A stretch of DNA of 38,543 bases from [Clostridium] symbiosum ATCC 14940 (GTDB lineage: Bacteria; Bacillota; Clostridia; Lachnospirales; Lachnospiraceae). Positions 25,105-32,745 of this stretch are shown here, piece after piece. The notes beneath the pieces are model-generated. The model was not told where the DNA came from. It made no database searches and saw only the letters and a program-made list of their open reading frames with translations. Positions within the stretch are counted from its first letter, which is position 1, and every line of letters starts with the position of its first letter. Location: positions 1 through 38,543 of the forward strand of contig NZ_KE992926.1 in NCBI RefSeq assembly GCF_000466485.1. Reading direction: 5' to 3'. The translations under genes and the position numbers were made by a program.

Positions 25105-25629
25105 ATGTCAGAACAATTGGTAAAAGAAGAGCTGTATCTTCAGATTATGGACGGCCTGGAGAAAAGCTGCCGTCTGATGGCAGCCTACGACGAAATGCCC
25201 CATGAATACGGGGACAGTATTTTATACCAGGTGGAATCCCACACGATTGAACGGATTGGGATCACGCCTGGGATTACTTCCTCGGAACTGTCGGCCGGGA
25301 TGAACAAAACCCCCAGCGCCAGCTCCCAGATTATCAGGAAGCTGAGGAAGAAGGGGCTTGTGTTCCAGAAACGCAATAAAGACAACAACAGGGAGTACAA
25401 CCTGTTTCTGACGGATTACGGCTGGAGAATCTATAAAGCCCATGCCGCCGTGGATGAGGAGTGCGGCAGAAGAAAGCTTAAGCAGCTTTCGGTTTTCAGT
25501 GAGGAGGAGCTGCGCACCTACTTAAAAATACACAATGTAATTAACGAGGGGTTTGAGGCGGATGTCAGGCAGGCGGGGAAAATTTCCGACGCCCTGTCAA
25601 AAGTGGGGTTTCCTGTGGCGCAGGAGTAG
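25105..25629 (+). CDS. MarR-family winged-helix regulator
   Basis: 174-residue MarR-type regulator. The winged helix spans about residues 45-110 (GITSSELSAGMNKTPSASSQ, IIRKLRKKGLV, wing RNKDNNREYNL), flanked by dimerisation helices. It starts 5 bases after the C39-like gene and ends at a terminator, so it is the last gene of the ABC-importer operon and a likely autoregulator of it. Confidence 0.85.
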   Translation: MSEQLVKEELYLQIMDGLEKSCRLMAAYDEMPHEYGDSILYQVESHTIERIGITPGITSSELSAGMNKTPSASSQIIRKLRKKGLVFQKRNKDNNREYNLFLTDYGWRIYKAHAAVDEECGRRKLKQLSVFSEEELRTYLKIHNVINEGFEADVRQAGKISDALSKVGFPVAQE

Positions 25630-25665
25630 AAAAGGTGGAAATAATTGTTAAATTAAAATACGAAG

Positions 25666-25702
25666 AAAGGGCTGCTGTGGTAAATTTATGGCAGCTTTTT
25701 TT
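25666..25702 (+). terminator. Terminator after the MarR gene
   Basis: GCTGC (25671-25675) pairs with GCAGC (25691-25695), extended by AAAGG against the T-run (25696-25702) via A-U and G-U pairs. It ends the transporter operon before the rnf promoter. Confidence 0.65.
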
Positions 25703-25737
25703 GTCGTTTCTGTATGAAAGACCTTACAAAAAAAATA

Positions 25738-25765
25738 AATTTTGTATTAATTTTTATACAAAATT
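25738..25765. promoter_or_regulatory. Inverted repeat upstream of the rnf promoter
   Basis: AATTTTGTAT (25738-25747) and ATACAAAATT (25756-25765), perfect 10-bp arms with an 8-base spacer, end 25 bases before the rnf -35 box. This is a candidate regulator site; it is not a good Rex consensus. Confidence 0.45.
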
Positions 25766-25790
25766 CGGTCGATTATCTTAAAGTTTCCAA

Positions 25791-25819
25791 TTGTTAAAAA
25801 CTTTTTCCTATGATATACT
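25791..25819 (+). promoter_or_regulatory. rnf operon promoter
   Basis: TTGTTA (25791-25796), a 17-base spacer, TATACT (25814-25819). Transcription would start near 25826, leaving a ~100-base leader. Confidence 0.75.
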
Positions 25820-25837
25820 ATACGCGATAGCTTTTAA

Positions 25838-25891
25838 CCCTGGAACTGATAAAAAATTCACGAAAATATGACAAAAAATTCACATCCAGGG
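25838..25891 (+). promoter_or_regulatory. rnf leader hairpin enclosing a direct repeat
   Basis: CCCTGGA (25838-25844) pairs with TCCAGGG (25885-25891). The 40-base AT-rich interior has two copies of AAAAAATTCAC (25851-25861 and 25873-25883), 22 bases apart. It lies within the rnfC leader; possibly a protein-binding or mRNA-stability element. Confidence 0.4.
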
Positions 25892-25926
25892 TGCGAAAAT
25901 CAAACTAGAGAAAGAGGGTTTATTTG

Positions 25927-27252
25927 ATGGGTTTGGCTACATTTATAGGCGGCATTCATCCTTATGAAGGAAAAGAACTGTCTGAGGATAAACCAATCCA
26001 GTTCATCGTTCCTGAGAAGGGCGAGGAGATGGTATATCCGCTGTCCCAGCATATTGGCGCTCCTGCAAAACCACTGGTTGCCAAAGGCGATCAGGTGCTT
26101 AAGGGTCAGATTATAGCAGAAGCAGGAGGCTTCATTTCCGCCAACGTATTAAGTTCTGTTTCCGGTACGGTAAAGGGGATCGAACCAAGGCTGGTGGCGA
26201 ATGGCGCAATGGTACAGTCTATCATCGTAGAGAACGATGGGGAAGAAAATGCGATTGAAGGTTTTGGTAATGCGAGGGATTACACGAAGCTTTCAAAAGA
26301 AGAGATCAGAAATATTATTAAAGAGGCCGGTATCGTCGGCCTGGGCGGAGCCGGCTTCCCAACGCATGTGAAGCTGACGCCAAAGGATGAGGCTGCCATT
26401 GATCACGTAATTGTGAACGGCGCAGAGTGTGAGCCTTACCTGACCAGCGACTACCGTGTGATGATGGAACGTCCGGAACAGATTATCGGCGGACTGAAAG
26501 TGATCCTTCAGTTGTTCGACAATGCCAAGGGAATCATAGGCATAGAGAATAACAAACCGGAAGCGATCAAGAAGCTGACGGAGATGGTGAAGGACGAGCC
26601 GAGAATTGAGGTATGTCCGCTTCTCACCAAGTATCCGCAGGGAGGCGAGCGTACGCTGATTTACGCCGTAACGGGAAGAGAGATCAATTCTTCCATGCTG
26701 CCGGCAGACGCAGGCTGTGTTGTAGACAACATTGACACTGTGGCTGCTATTTATGATGCTGTCTGCAATACCACGCCGCTGCTGCGGAAGATTATCACAG
26801 TGACGGGCGATGCAGTGGCAAATCCTCAGAACTTCCAGGTAAGGCTTGGAACGAACTACAAGAGGCTGTTAGAGGCAGCAGGCGGATTTAAACAAGAACC
26901 GGAGAAGATGATTTCCGGCGGACCGATGATGGGCCAGGCTTTATTCAGCCTTGACTTCCCGGTTGCCAAGACATCTTCCGCACTTACTACATTCACAAAA
27001 GACCAGGTTGCAGCGATGGAGCCGACTCCGTGTATCCGCTGCGGCAAGTGCGTGGACGTATGTCCGGAGCACCTTGTGCCGCAGATGATGATGGACGCCG
27101 CAGAGCGCCATGATATGGAGAAATTCCAGAAGCTGGACGGGATGGAGTGCGTGGAATGCGGCTGCTGTGCATATACCTGCCCGGCCAAGAGACCGCTGAC
27201 ACAGGCATTCAAAGAGCTGCGCAAAGCAGTGGCGGCCAGCCGCAGAAAGTAG
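25927..27252 (+). CDS. rnfC: Rnf complex subunit C
   Basis: 441-residue peripheral subunit of the ferredoxin:NAD+ oxidoreductase, on the cytoplasmic side, holding the NADH/FMN site and two [4Fe-4S] clusters. GLGGAGFPTHVKL (~139-151) is the FMN/NADH-binding loop. Cluster ligands are Cys369/372/375/379 and Cys408/411/414/418. The N-terminal ~60 residues are a barrel-sandwich-like domain (KGDQVLKGQIIAEAGGFIS). An upstream in-frame TTG at 25924 abuts ATG 25927; AGAGGG (25913-25918) favours the ATG. First gene of rnfCDGEAB. Confidence 0.97.
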   Translation: MGLATFIGGIHPYEGKELSEDKPIQFIVPEKGEEMVYPLSQHIGAPAKPLVAKGDQVLKGQIIAEAGGFISANVLSSVSGTVKGIEPRLVANGAMVQSIIVENDGEENAIEGFGNARDYTKLSKEEIRNIIKEAGIVGLGGAGFPTHVKLTPKDEAAIDHVIVNGAECEPYLTSDYRVMMERPEQIIGGLKVILQLFDNAKGIIGIENNKPEAIKKLTEMVKDEPRIEVCPLLTKYPQGGERTLIYAVTGREINSSMLPADAGCVVDNIDTVAAIYDAVCNTTPLLRKIITVTGDAVANPQNFQVRLGTNYKRLLEAAGGFKQEPEKMISGGPMMGQALFSLDFPVAKTSSALTTFTKDQVAAMEPTPCIRCGKCVDVCPEHLVPQMMMDAAERHDMEKFQKLDGMECVECGCCAYTCPAKRPLTQAFKELRKAVAASRRK

Positions 27253-27265
27253 GAGGTGTGAAGAA

Positions 27266-28201
27266 ATGGGAAAATTATTTAACGTATCGTCATCACCTCA
27301 CGTAAGGAGCAGCCACACCACCCAGGCAATCATGTTTGACGTGGCAATCGCAATGCTCCCTGCGTCAATTTACGGTGTATGGCAGTTCGGTATGCACGCA
27401 CTTCTTGTTCTGATTGCAACAGTGGTATCATGCGTGCTTTCCGAGTATATTTTTGAAAAACTGATGAAAAAACCAATCACTGTTTATGACGGCAGCGCCG
27501 TTGTAACCGGTATGATTCTCGCGCTCAACATGCCGCCCCAGATTCCTGTCTGGATGCCGTGCCTGGGCGGCGTATTCGCCATCATCATTGTAAAACAGAT
27601 GTACGGCGGCCTTGGACAGAACTGGATGAACCCGGCTCTGGCAGCAAGATGCTTCCTGCTTATTTCCTTTGCAGGAAAGATGACCACATTTACAGAGCCT
27701 TTCTCCGACGCAGTAGCCAGCGCAACACCGATGGCCATGTTAAAGGCAGGAGAGCAGGTGGATGTGACCGCTATGTTTATCGGACGGATTCCCGGAACCA
27801 TCGGTGAGGTTTCCGTGATTGCACTGTTAATCGGTGCGGCTTATCTGGTATTCAGAAAAGTAATCACACTGCGCATCCCGCTTACATATATTGCTACGGT
27901 TGCTATTTTTGCGGCTATTTACAGCGGATTTGACGTAAGCTACATCCTGGCCCATCTTTGCGGCGGCGGCTTAATCTTCGGCGCTTTCTTTATGGCGACA
28001 GATTATGTTACGAGCCCGATTACACCAAAGGGACAGATTGTATTCGGTATCGCACTGGGACTTCTGACAGGTCTCTTCCGTATCTTCGGAGGTTCTGCAG
28101 AGGGAGTATCCTACGCGATTATCTTCTGTAACATCCTGGTTCCGTTAATTGAGAAGTTCACCCTTCCGACCGCATTTGGAAAAAAGGGAGGTAAGAAATA
28201 A
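27266..28201 (+). CDS. rnfD: Rnf complex subunit D
   Basis: 311-residue integral membrane subunit, NqrB/RnfD family, with about ten hydrophobic segments. The covalent-flavin acceptor region is DAVASATPMAML, with Thr154 the expected FMN site in SATP. The protein carries electrons through the membrane in the ion-pumping complex. Its stop overlaps the rnfG start by one base (TAATG), and GGAGGTG at 27251-27257 serves the start codon. Confidence 0.96.
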   Translation: MGKLFNVSSSPHVRSSHTTQAIMFDVAIAMLPASIYGVWQFGMHALLVLIATVVSCVLSEYIFEKLMKKPITVYDGSAVVTGMILALNMPPQIPVWMPCLGGVFAIIIVKQMYGGLGQNWMNPALAARCFLLISFAGKMTTFTEPFSDAVASATPMAMLKAGEQVDVTAMFIGRIPGTIGEVSVIALLIGAAYLVFRKVITLRIPLTYIATVAIFAAIYSGFDVSYILAHLCGGGLIFGAFFMATDYVTSPITPKGQIVFGIALGLLTGLFRIFGGSAEGVSYAIIFCNILVPLIEKFTLPTAFGKKGGKK

Positions 28202-28809
28202 TGGCAGGTAAATCCGGATTTATGAAAGACGCCTTTATCCTTTTTGCAATCACCCTGATTTCCGGTATTGCACTGGGCGGCGTATATGAAGTGACAAAAG
28301 GCCCGATTGAACAGGCCACAATTGAAGCAAACAACAAGACATACAGGGGAGTATTCCCGGAGGCGTCATCTTTTGAAGAGACTTCAGACATTGACCTGGA
28401 GGCATGCAACACGGAGCTTGCCGCATCGGATTTCGGCGGTGTGGGCGTTGAGACGGTAATGGTTGCAAAGGATGATGCTGGCAGCGATTTGGGCTATGTA
28501 ATCAACTCCTATTCGAATGACAGCTACGGCGGTAAAGTATCTATCTCCGTCGGAATCAAGGACGACGGAAGCATTACTTCCATCGGCTTCCGCGAGATCA
28601 GCGATACGCCCGGCCTCGGTCTTAAGGCGAAAGAGGACCCGTTCAGGACCCAGTATGACGGCAAATCGGCTTCCGAGCTTACTGTTATCAAGGGCGGCAA
28701 TGCGGGCGACGCCGAGATCAATGCGATCAGCGGTGCAACGATTACATCCAACGCAGTGACGAATGCGGTTAATGCCGCTTTGTACTGCAAACAGAATTTC
28801 ATAAACTAA
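28201..28809 (+). CDS. rnfG: Rnf complex subunit G
   Basis: 202-residue subunit with a single N-terminal membrane anchor (~9-30) and an extracytoplasmic FMN-binding domain. The acceptor motif SGAT has Thr180 as the expected covalent FMN site. TPGLGLKAKEDPF (~136-148) is typical of the RnfG/NqrC family. It overlaps rnfD by one base. It needs an ApbE-type flavin transferase, which is not seen in this window. Confidence 0.96.
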   Translation: MAGKSGFMKDAFILFAITLISGIALGGVYEVTKGPIEQATIEANNKTYRGVFPEASSFEETSDIDLEACNTELAASDFGGVGVETVMVAKDDAGSDLGYVINSYSNDSYGGKVSISVGIKDDGSITSIGFREISDTPGLGLKAKEDPFRTQYDGKSASELTVIKGGNAGDAEINAISGATITSNAVTNAVNAALYCKQNFIN

Positions 28810-28824
28810 CAGGAGGTGGGAAAT

Positions 28825-29655
28825 ATGAACAAATATGTAGAACGTATATCAAACGGCATTTTCAAAGAAAACCCTACCTTCGTGTTAATGTTAGGTATGT
28901 GTCCGACACTGGCAGTTACGACTTCTGCTGTCAACGGTCTGGGCATGGGGCTTTCCACAACAGCCGTTCTTGTCTTTTCAAACTTAATTATTTCGGCGCT
29001 GCGTAAGATTATCCCGGATCGTGTCAGGATTCCGGCTTTTATCGTTATCGTAGCCAGCCTTGTAACCATTGTCCAGCTGCTGATGCAGGGGTATGTGCCT
29101 TCCCTCTATTCATCACTGGGTATCTACATTCCGCTGATCGTAGTAAACTGTATCATCCTTGGCCGCGCCGAGTCTTATGCTTCCAAGAATGACGCTGTTT
29201 CCTCGCTTTTCGACGGAATCGGCATGGGACTTGGATTTTCCATCGCCCTGACGCTCATCGGTATTTTCCGTGAGTTCCTGGGTGGCGGAGCATTCTTCGG
29301 AAAACAGATTATTCCGGAGGATTTCCATATCTCAATCTTTATCCTTGCTCCGGGTGCATTCTTCGTGCTTGCGATTCTGACTGCACTCCAGAATAAGTTT
29401 AAAGCTCCTTCCGCAACAAATGGTTCCGTACCGCAGTCCAACCTGGCATGCGGCGGCAACTGCGCAAGCTGTGCAGGTTCCGCATGTGCCGACAACCATC
29501 TGAAGCTGGCTGAGAAAGCGGCCGAGGAAGCGGCCAGAGCGGCGGCAGCCAAGAAAGCGGCGGCTGAAAAAGCACTTGCAGCAAAGAAGGCGGCCGAGGA
29601 AGCGAAAGCAAAGGCAGAAGCTGAAGCGGCGAAAGAACCCGAGAAAACAGAATAG
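28825..29655 (+). CDS. rnfE: Rnf complex subunit E with Cys-rich and Ala/Lys/Glu tail
   Basis: 276-residue integral membrane subunit. Residues 1-192 are a normal RnfE with six membrane segments; Cys26 and Cys109 are the family's intramembrane [2Fe-2S] ligands, shared with RnfA. Beyond residue ~195 there is a tail absent from standard RnfE: a C-x3-C-x2-C-x4-C cluster (Cys209, 213, 216, 221) and then ~50 residues dominated by Ala, Lys and Glu, predicted helical or coiled-coil. ATG 28825 is preceded by AGGAGGTGGG. The tail is in frame and ends 13 bases before rnfA, so it is not a frameshift artefact. Confidence 0.95.
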   Translation: MNKYVERISNGIFKENPTFVLMLGMCPTLAVTTSAVNGLGMGLSTTAVLVFSNLIISALRKIIPDRVRIPAFIVIVASLVTIVQLLMQGYVPSLYSSLGIYIPLIVVNCIILGRAESYASKNDAVSSLFDGIGMGLGFSIALTLIGIFREFLGGGAFFGKQIIPEDFHISIFILAPGAFFVLAILTALQNKFKAPSATNGSVPQSNLACGGNCASCAGSACADNHLKLAEKAAEEAARAAAAKKAAAEKALAAKKAAEEAKAKAEAEAAKEPEKTE

Positions 29656-29668
29656 GAGGAATGGATAG

Positions 29669-30244
29669 ATGAAAGAATTACTTTTAATTGCCATCGGTTC
29701 AGCCCTGGTAAATAACGTTGTATTAAGCCAGTTCCTCGGTATCTGCCCCTTCCTTGGCGTATCCAAGAGGGTAGAGACATCAGCAGGCATGGGTGCGGCC
29801 GTAATCTTCGTAATTACGATTGCATCTGCAGTGGCAAGCTTAATCTATGATCACATTCTGGTGCGCTTCGGTATGGAGTATCTTCAGACAATCGTGTTCA
29901 TTCTGGTTATTGCGGCTTTAGTACAGTTTGTAGAAATGTTCCTGAAGAAAAACATGGTTTCCCTGTATCAGTCTCTGGGCGTATACCTTCCGCTGATCAC
30001 GACAAACTGTGCTGTTCTCGGTGTTGCATTAACAAACGTACAGAAGACATACAACTTTGTAGAGAGCGTTGTCAACGGTGTTGGTATCGCGGTCGGATTT
30101 ACGATCGCTATCGTACTTCTGGCAGGCGTGCGCGAGCGCATTGAATACAATGACGTGCCATATAACTTCCAGGGATCCCCGATTACGTTAATTACCGCAG
30201 GTCTCATGTCAATTGCATTTTTCGGATTTTCCGGATTAATTTAA
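29669..30244 (+). CDS. rnfA: Rnf complex subunit A
   Basis: 191-residue integral membrane subunit with six hydrophobic segments. Cys26 (GICPFLG) and Cys114 (TTNCAVLG) match the ligands of the [2Fe-2S] cluster shared with RnfE in the middle of the membrane. Normal length. GGAGGAATGG upstream; 13 bases from rnfE and 15 bases from rnfB. Confidence 0.97.
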   Translation: MKELLLIAIGSALVNNVVLSQFLGICPFLGVSKRVETSAGMGAAVIFVITIASAVASLIYDHILVRFGMEYLQTIVFILVIAALVQFVEMFLKKNMVSLYQSLGVYLPLITTNCAVLGVALTNVQKTYNFVESVVNGVGIAVGFTIAIVLLAGVRERIEYNDVPYNFQGSPITLITAGLMSIAFFGFSGLI

Positions 30245-30259
30245 AGGAGGAGACGAAGG

Positions 30260-31051
30260 ATGAATATAACTGGAATTATTATTGCGGCAATTATCGTCGG
30301 CGCTACCGGTATTATCATCGGTGTGCTGCTTGGCGTTGCCAGCGAGAAATTTAAAGTAGAAGTAGATGAGAAAGAAATCCTTGTCAGAGAAGAACTCCCG
30401 GGCAACAACTGCGGCGGCTGCGGCTTCCCGGGTTGCGACGGCCTTGCAAAGGCCATTGCCGAGGGTACTGCTCCTGTTGACGCCTGCCCGGTCGGAGGCG
30501 CTCCCTGTGCTGAGAAAATTGCAGCCATTATGGGCGTGGAAGCCGGCAGCAGTGAGAAGATGGTGGCCTTCGTAAAATGTAAGGGCACCTGTGACAAGGC
30601 AAAATCACAGTATAATTATTTTGGTATCAAAGACTGCAAGATGGCAGCCGTTGTTCCGGGTTCCGGCGATAAAGCCTGCTCCTTCGGATGTATGGGATTT
30701 GGTTCCTGTGTAACTGCCTGTCAGTTTGACGCCATTCATGTGGTGGACGGCATTGCGGTGGTAGATAAAGAGAAATGCGTTGCCTGCGGCAAATGTGTGG
30801 ACGCCTGCCCGCAGCATCTTGTTGAATTGGTGCCATACAAGGCGGAACACCTTGTACAGTGTAATTCCCATGAAAAGGGACCGGCTGTCAAGGCTAAATG
30901 CGATAACGGATGTATCGGCTGTACACTCTGCATCAAGCAGTGTGAGGATGATGCCATCCATATGGATAACAACCTGGCGGTAATTGATTATGAGAAGTGT
31001 ACGAACTGCGGTAAGTGCGCGGCGAAGTGCCCAGTCAAAGTTATCGTTTAA
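30260..31051 (+). CDS. rnfB: Rnf complex subunit B, ferredoxin-accepting
   Basis: 263-residue iron-sulfur subunit that accepts electrons from reduced ferredoxin. It has an N-terminal membrane anchor (~5-25), the 4Fe-4S domain with Cys51, Cys54, Cys59 and Cys76 (NNCGGCGFPGC...DACP), then paired ferredoxin modules with multiple CxxCxxCxxxCP motifs (CVACGKCVDACP; CIGCTLCIKQC; CTNCGKCAAKCP). Ferredoxin:NAD reduction in anaerobes matches this architecture. GGAGGAG precedes the ATG. It is the last rnf gene. Confidence 0.97.
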   Translation: MNITGIIIAAIIVGATGIIIGVLLGVASEKFKVEVDEKEILVREELPGNNCGGCGFPGCDGLAKAIAEGTAPVDACPVGGAPCAEKIAAIMGVEAGSSEKMVAFVKCKGTCDKAKSQYNYFGIKDCKMAAVVPGSGDKACSFGCMGFGSCVTACQFDAIHVVDGIAVVDKEKCVACGKCVDACPQHLVELVPYKAEHLVQCNSHEKGPAVKAKCDNGCIGCTLCIKQCEDDAIHMDNNLAVIDYEKCTNCGKCAAKCPVKVIV

Positions 31052-31094
31052 ACACCGGATTACACGGATGAATATTATTTCTTTCCTTTTATCG

Positions 31095-31126
31095 ATGGAG
31101 GTGACCTGTGCGCGGAGCGTGCAGGT
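31095..31126 (+). repeat. GACCTG hairpin repeat, copy 2
   Basis: ACCTGTGCGC (31104-31113) and GCGTGCAGGT (31117-31126) form a 10-bp stem, including two G-U pairs, closing a GGA loop. GATGGAGGTG precedes it, as in the other copies. Located after rnfB. Confidence 0.6.
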
Positions 31127-31154
31127 TATCGTTTCGGTAACGGGAGGAGAGCTT

Positions 31155-31183
31155 AAAAGCCAGGGCATGCTGCCCTGGCTTTT
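31155..31183. terminator. Bidirectional-type terminator after rnfB
   Basis: AAAAGCCAGGGCA (31155-31167) and TGCCCTGGCTTTT (31171-31183), a perfect 13-bp stem with a 3-base loop and a T-run built into the 3' arm. Confidence 0.88.
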
Positions 31184-31190
31184 GCGTTGA

Positions 31191-31252
31191 AGGTGGCGGC
31201 CCGTGTTCGGAACGCGAAGAGTATCGTTTTATCACGGCTGCGCTAAATGCAG
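31191..31252 (+). repeat. Diverged GACCTG-type hairpin plus GCTGC hairpin
   Basis: GGTGGCGGCCCGTGTTCGGAA resembles the GACCTG repeats, with a CGTGTT/AACGCG stem and CGG loop (31202-31216). A second hairpin, GCTGC/GCAGC, lies at 31236-31252. Both sit just before the cysK promoter. Confidence 0.35.
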
Positions 31253-31262
31253 CAGATAAATC

Positions 31263-31290
31263 TTGACAAATTTTTCCGATATGATAAAAT
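31263..31290 (+). promoter_or_regulatory. cysK promoter and possible Rrf2 site
   Basis: TTGACA (31263-31268), a 16-base spacer, TAAAAT (31285-31290). Immediately downstream ACCTATAGATTTACTATG (31299-31316) is an AT-rich dyad-like stretch where the Rrf2 regulator encoded after cysK could bind. Confidence 0.6.
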
Positions 31291-31348
31291 CATATAAAAC
31301 CTATAGATTTACTATGATATAAATTGCAGAATCAAAAGGAGGAAAAAT

Positions 31349-32284
31349 ATGGCGGATATTAAGAAAAGCGCAGCACAGCTGATTGGAAGGACACCTCTTC
31401 TGGAGGCGTCTAATTATGCGGAGAGCCAAGGGATAATGGATGTGGTTCTTCTGGCTAAGCTGGAATATCTGAACCCGGCGGGGTCGGTAAAGGATCGGGT
31501 GGCACTGTCCATGATTGAGGACGCCGAGAAGAGCGGAATTCTGAAAAAGGGAGCGACCATTATCGAACCGACTTCCGGCAATACGGGTATCGGTCTGGCC
31601 TCAGTGGCTGCGGCCAAGGGATACAAGGCGGTATTTACTCTCCCTGAGACTATGAGTATAGAGAGAAGAAAGCTTCTGAAGGCATATGGAGCAAAACTGG
31701 TCTTGACCGATGGCTCTAAAGGTATGAAAGGAGCTATAGAGAAGGCGGAGGAATTAAAACAAAATATCGAAGGTTCCGTCATTCTGGGGCAGTTCACCAA
31801 TGCAGCCAATCCTGCTGTCCACAGGAAGACGACCGGACCGGAGATTTGGGAAGATACGGACGGAGCGGTCGATATCTTTGTGGCAGGTATCGGTACAGGC
31901 GGCACAATCACCGGTGTGGGCCAATACCTCAGGGAGCGTAACCCCCGGATTAAAGTGGTAGCGGTGGAACCGGCCGGGAGTCCGATTCTGTCGGAGGGCA
32001 GAGCCGGAGCTCATAAGATTCAGGGGATAGGAGCCGGATTTATCCCGGAAATCCTGGCGCAGGATATTTATGACGAAGTGATGCAGGTAAAGGATGAGGA
32101 CGCTTTTGCGGCTTCGAGACAGTTTGCCGTGACAGAAGGAATCCTTACCGGTATTTCATCCGGCGCGGCTCTGACAGCGGCAGTGGAGCTGGCGGCCAGA
32201 GCGGAGAACAGGGGAAAGCGGATCGTCGTCCTGCTGCCTGATTCGGGTGACCGGTATTTCTCCACTCCGCTGTTTGAAGAATAA
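31349..32284 (+). CDS. cysK: Cysteine synthase (O-acetylserine sulfhydrylase)
   Basis: 311-residue PLP enzyme making cysteine from O-acetylserine and sulfide. Visible motifs are NPAGSVKDR with the PLP lysine (~46), PTSGNTGIGLA (phosphate/substrate loop), GIGTGGTITGVG (PLP phosphate loop), and GISSGAALTAA and LLPDSGDRYF near the C-terminus, all standard for CysK. AAAAGGAGG before the ATG. An Rrf2 regulator follows 23 bases later, a frequent CymR/CysK-type pairing in Firmicutes in which OAS-thiol-lyase and regulator interact. Confidence 0.95.
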   Translation: MADIKKSAAQLIGRTPLLEASNYAESQGIMDVVLLAKLEYLNPAGSVKDRVALSMIEDAEKSGILKKGATIIEPTSGNTGIGLASVAAAKGYKAVFTLPETMSIERRKLLKAYGAKLVLTDGSKGMKGAIEKAEELKQNIEGSVILGQFTNAANPAVHRKTTGPEIWEDTDGAVDIFVAGIGTGGTITGVGQYLRERNPRIKVVAVEPAGSPILSEGRAGAHKIQGIGAGFIPEILAQDIYDEVMQVKDEDAFAASRQFAVTEGILTGISSGAALTAAVELAARAENRGKRIVVLLPDSGDRYFSTPLFEE

Positions 32285-32307
32285 AATATAAAGGGGTGTA
32301 GCTGGAA

Positions 32308-32745
32308 ATGAAAGTATCGACAAAAGGCAGGTATGCGCTTCGAATGATGCTGGATTTGGCATTGCAGGGGGATGAGGTGGTCAGGATTAAAGATATTTCG
32401 CTCAGACAGGAGATATCGGAAAAGTATCTTGAGCAGATAGTATCGGTTTTAAAGAAAGCCGGATATGTCAATAGTGTCAGAGGAGCCCAGGGGGGATACT
32501 GCCTGGCCGGAAAACCGCAGGAATATACGGTCGGAATGATTCTGAGACTGACCGAAGGAAGCATGGCGCCGGTAGCGTGTGTGGATACCCGGATGGATGG
32601 CAGAGGCAATACATGCAGCCGGGCGCCGGGATGCACGGCGCTTAAGCTGTGGACCATGGTTGATGATGCTGTTAACGGTGTCATAGACAAGGTAACACTT
32701 GCCGACATGGTGCAATGGGAGAGGGAAAAGGAGAATGAAACATGA
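32308..32745 (+). CDS. Rrf2-family regulator with three cysteines
   Basis: 145-residue winged-helix regulator of the Rrf2 family. The start MKVSTKGRYALRMMLDLA and the recognition region SEKYLEQIVSVLKKAGYV are typical. Cys91, Cys103 and Cys109 occupy the area where IscR has its Fe-S ligands (Cys92/98/104), although spacing differs. Its place right after cysK suggests a CymR-like role in sulfur control, while the cysteines suggest Fe-S or redox sensing. Its stop overlaps the next start by four bases. Confidence 0.9.
   Translation: MKVSTKGRYALRMMLDLALQGDEVVRIKDISLRQEISEKYLEQIVSVLKKAGYVNSVRGAQGGYCLAGKPQEYTVGMILRLTEGSMAPVACVDTRMDGRGNTCSRAPGCTALKLWTMVDDAVNGVIDKVTLADMVQWEREKENET

Noticed and set aside
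25738-25765. A Rex (NADH-sensing) site before rnf
   Set aside because: The arms AATTTTGTAT/ATACAAAATT do not match the TTGTTAA-type Rex consensus in sequence or spacing.
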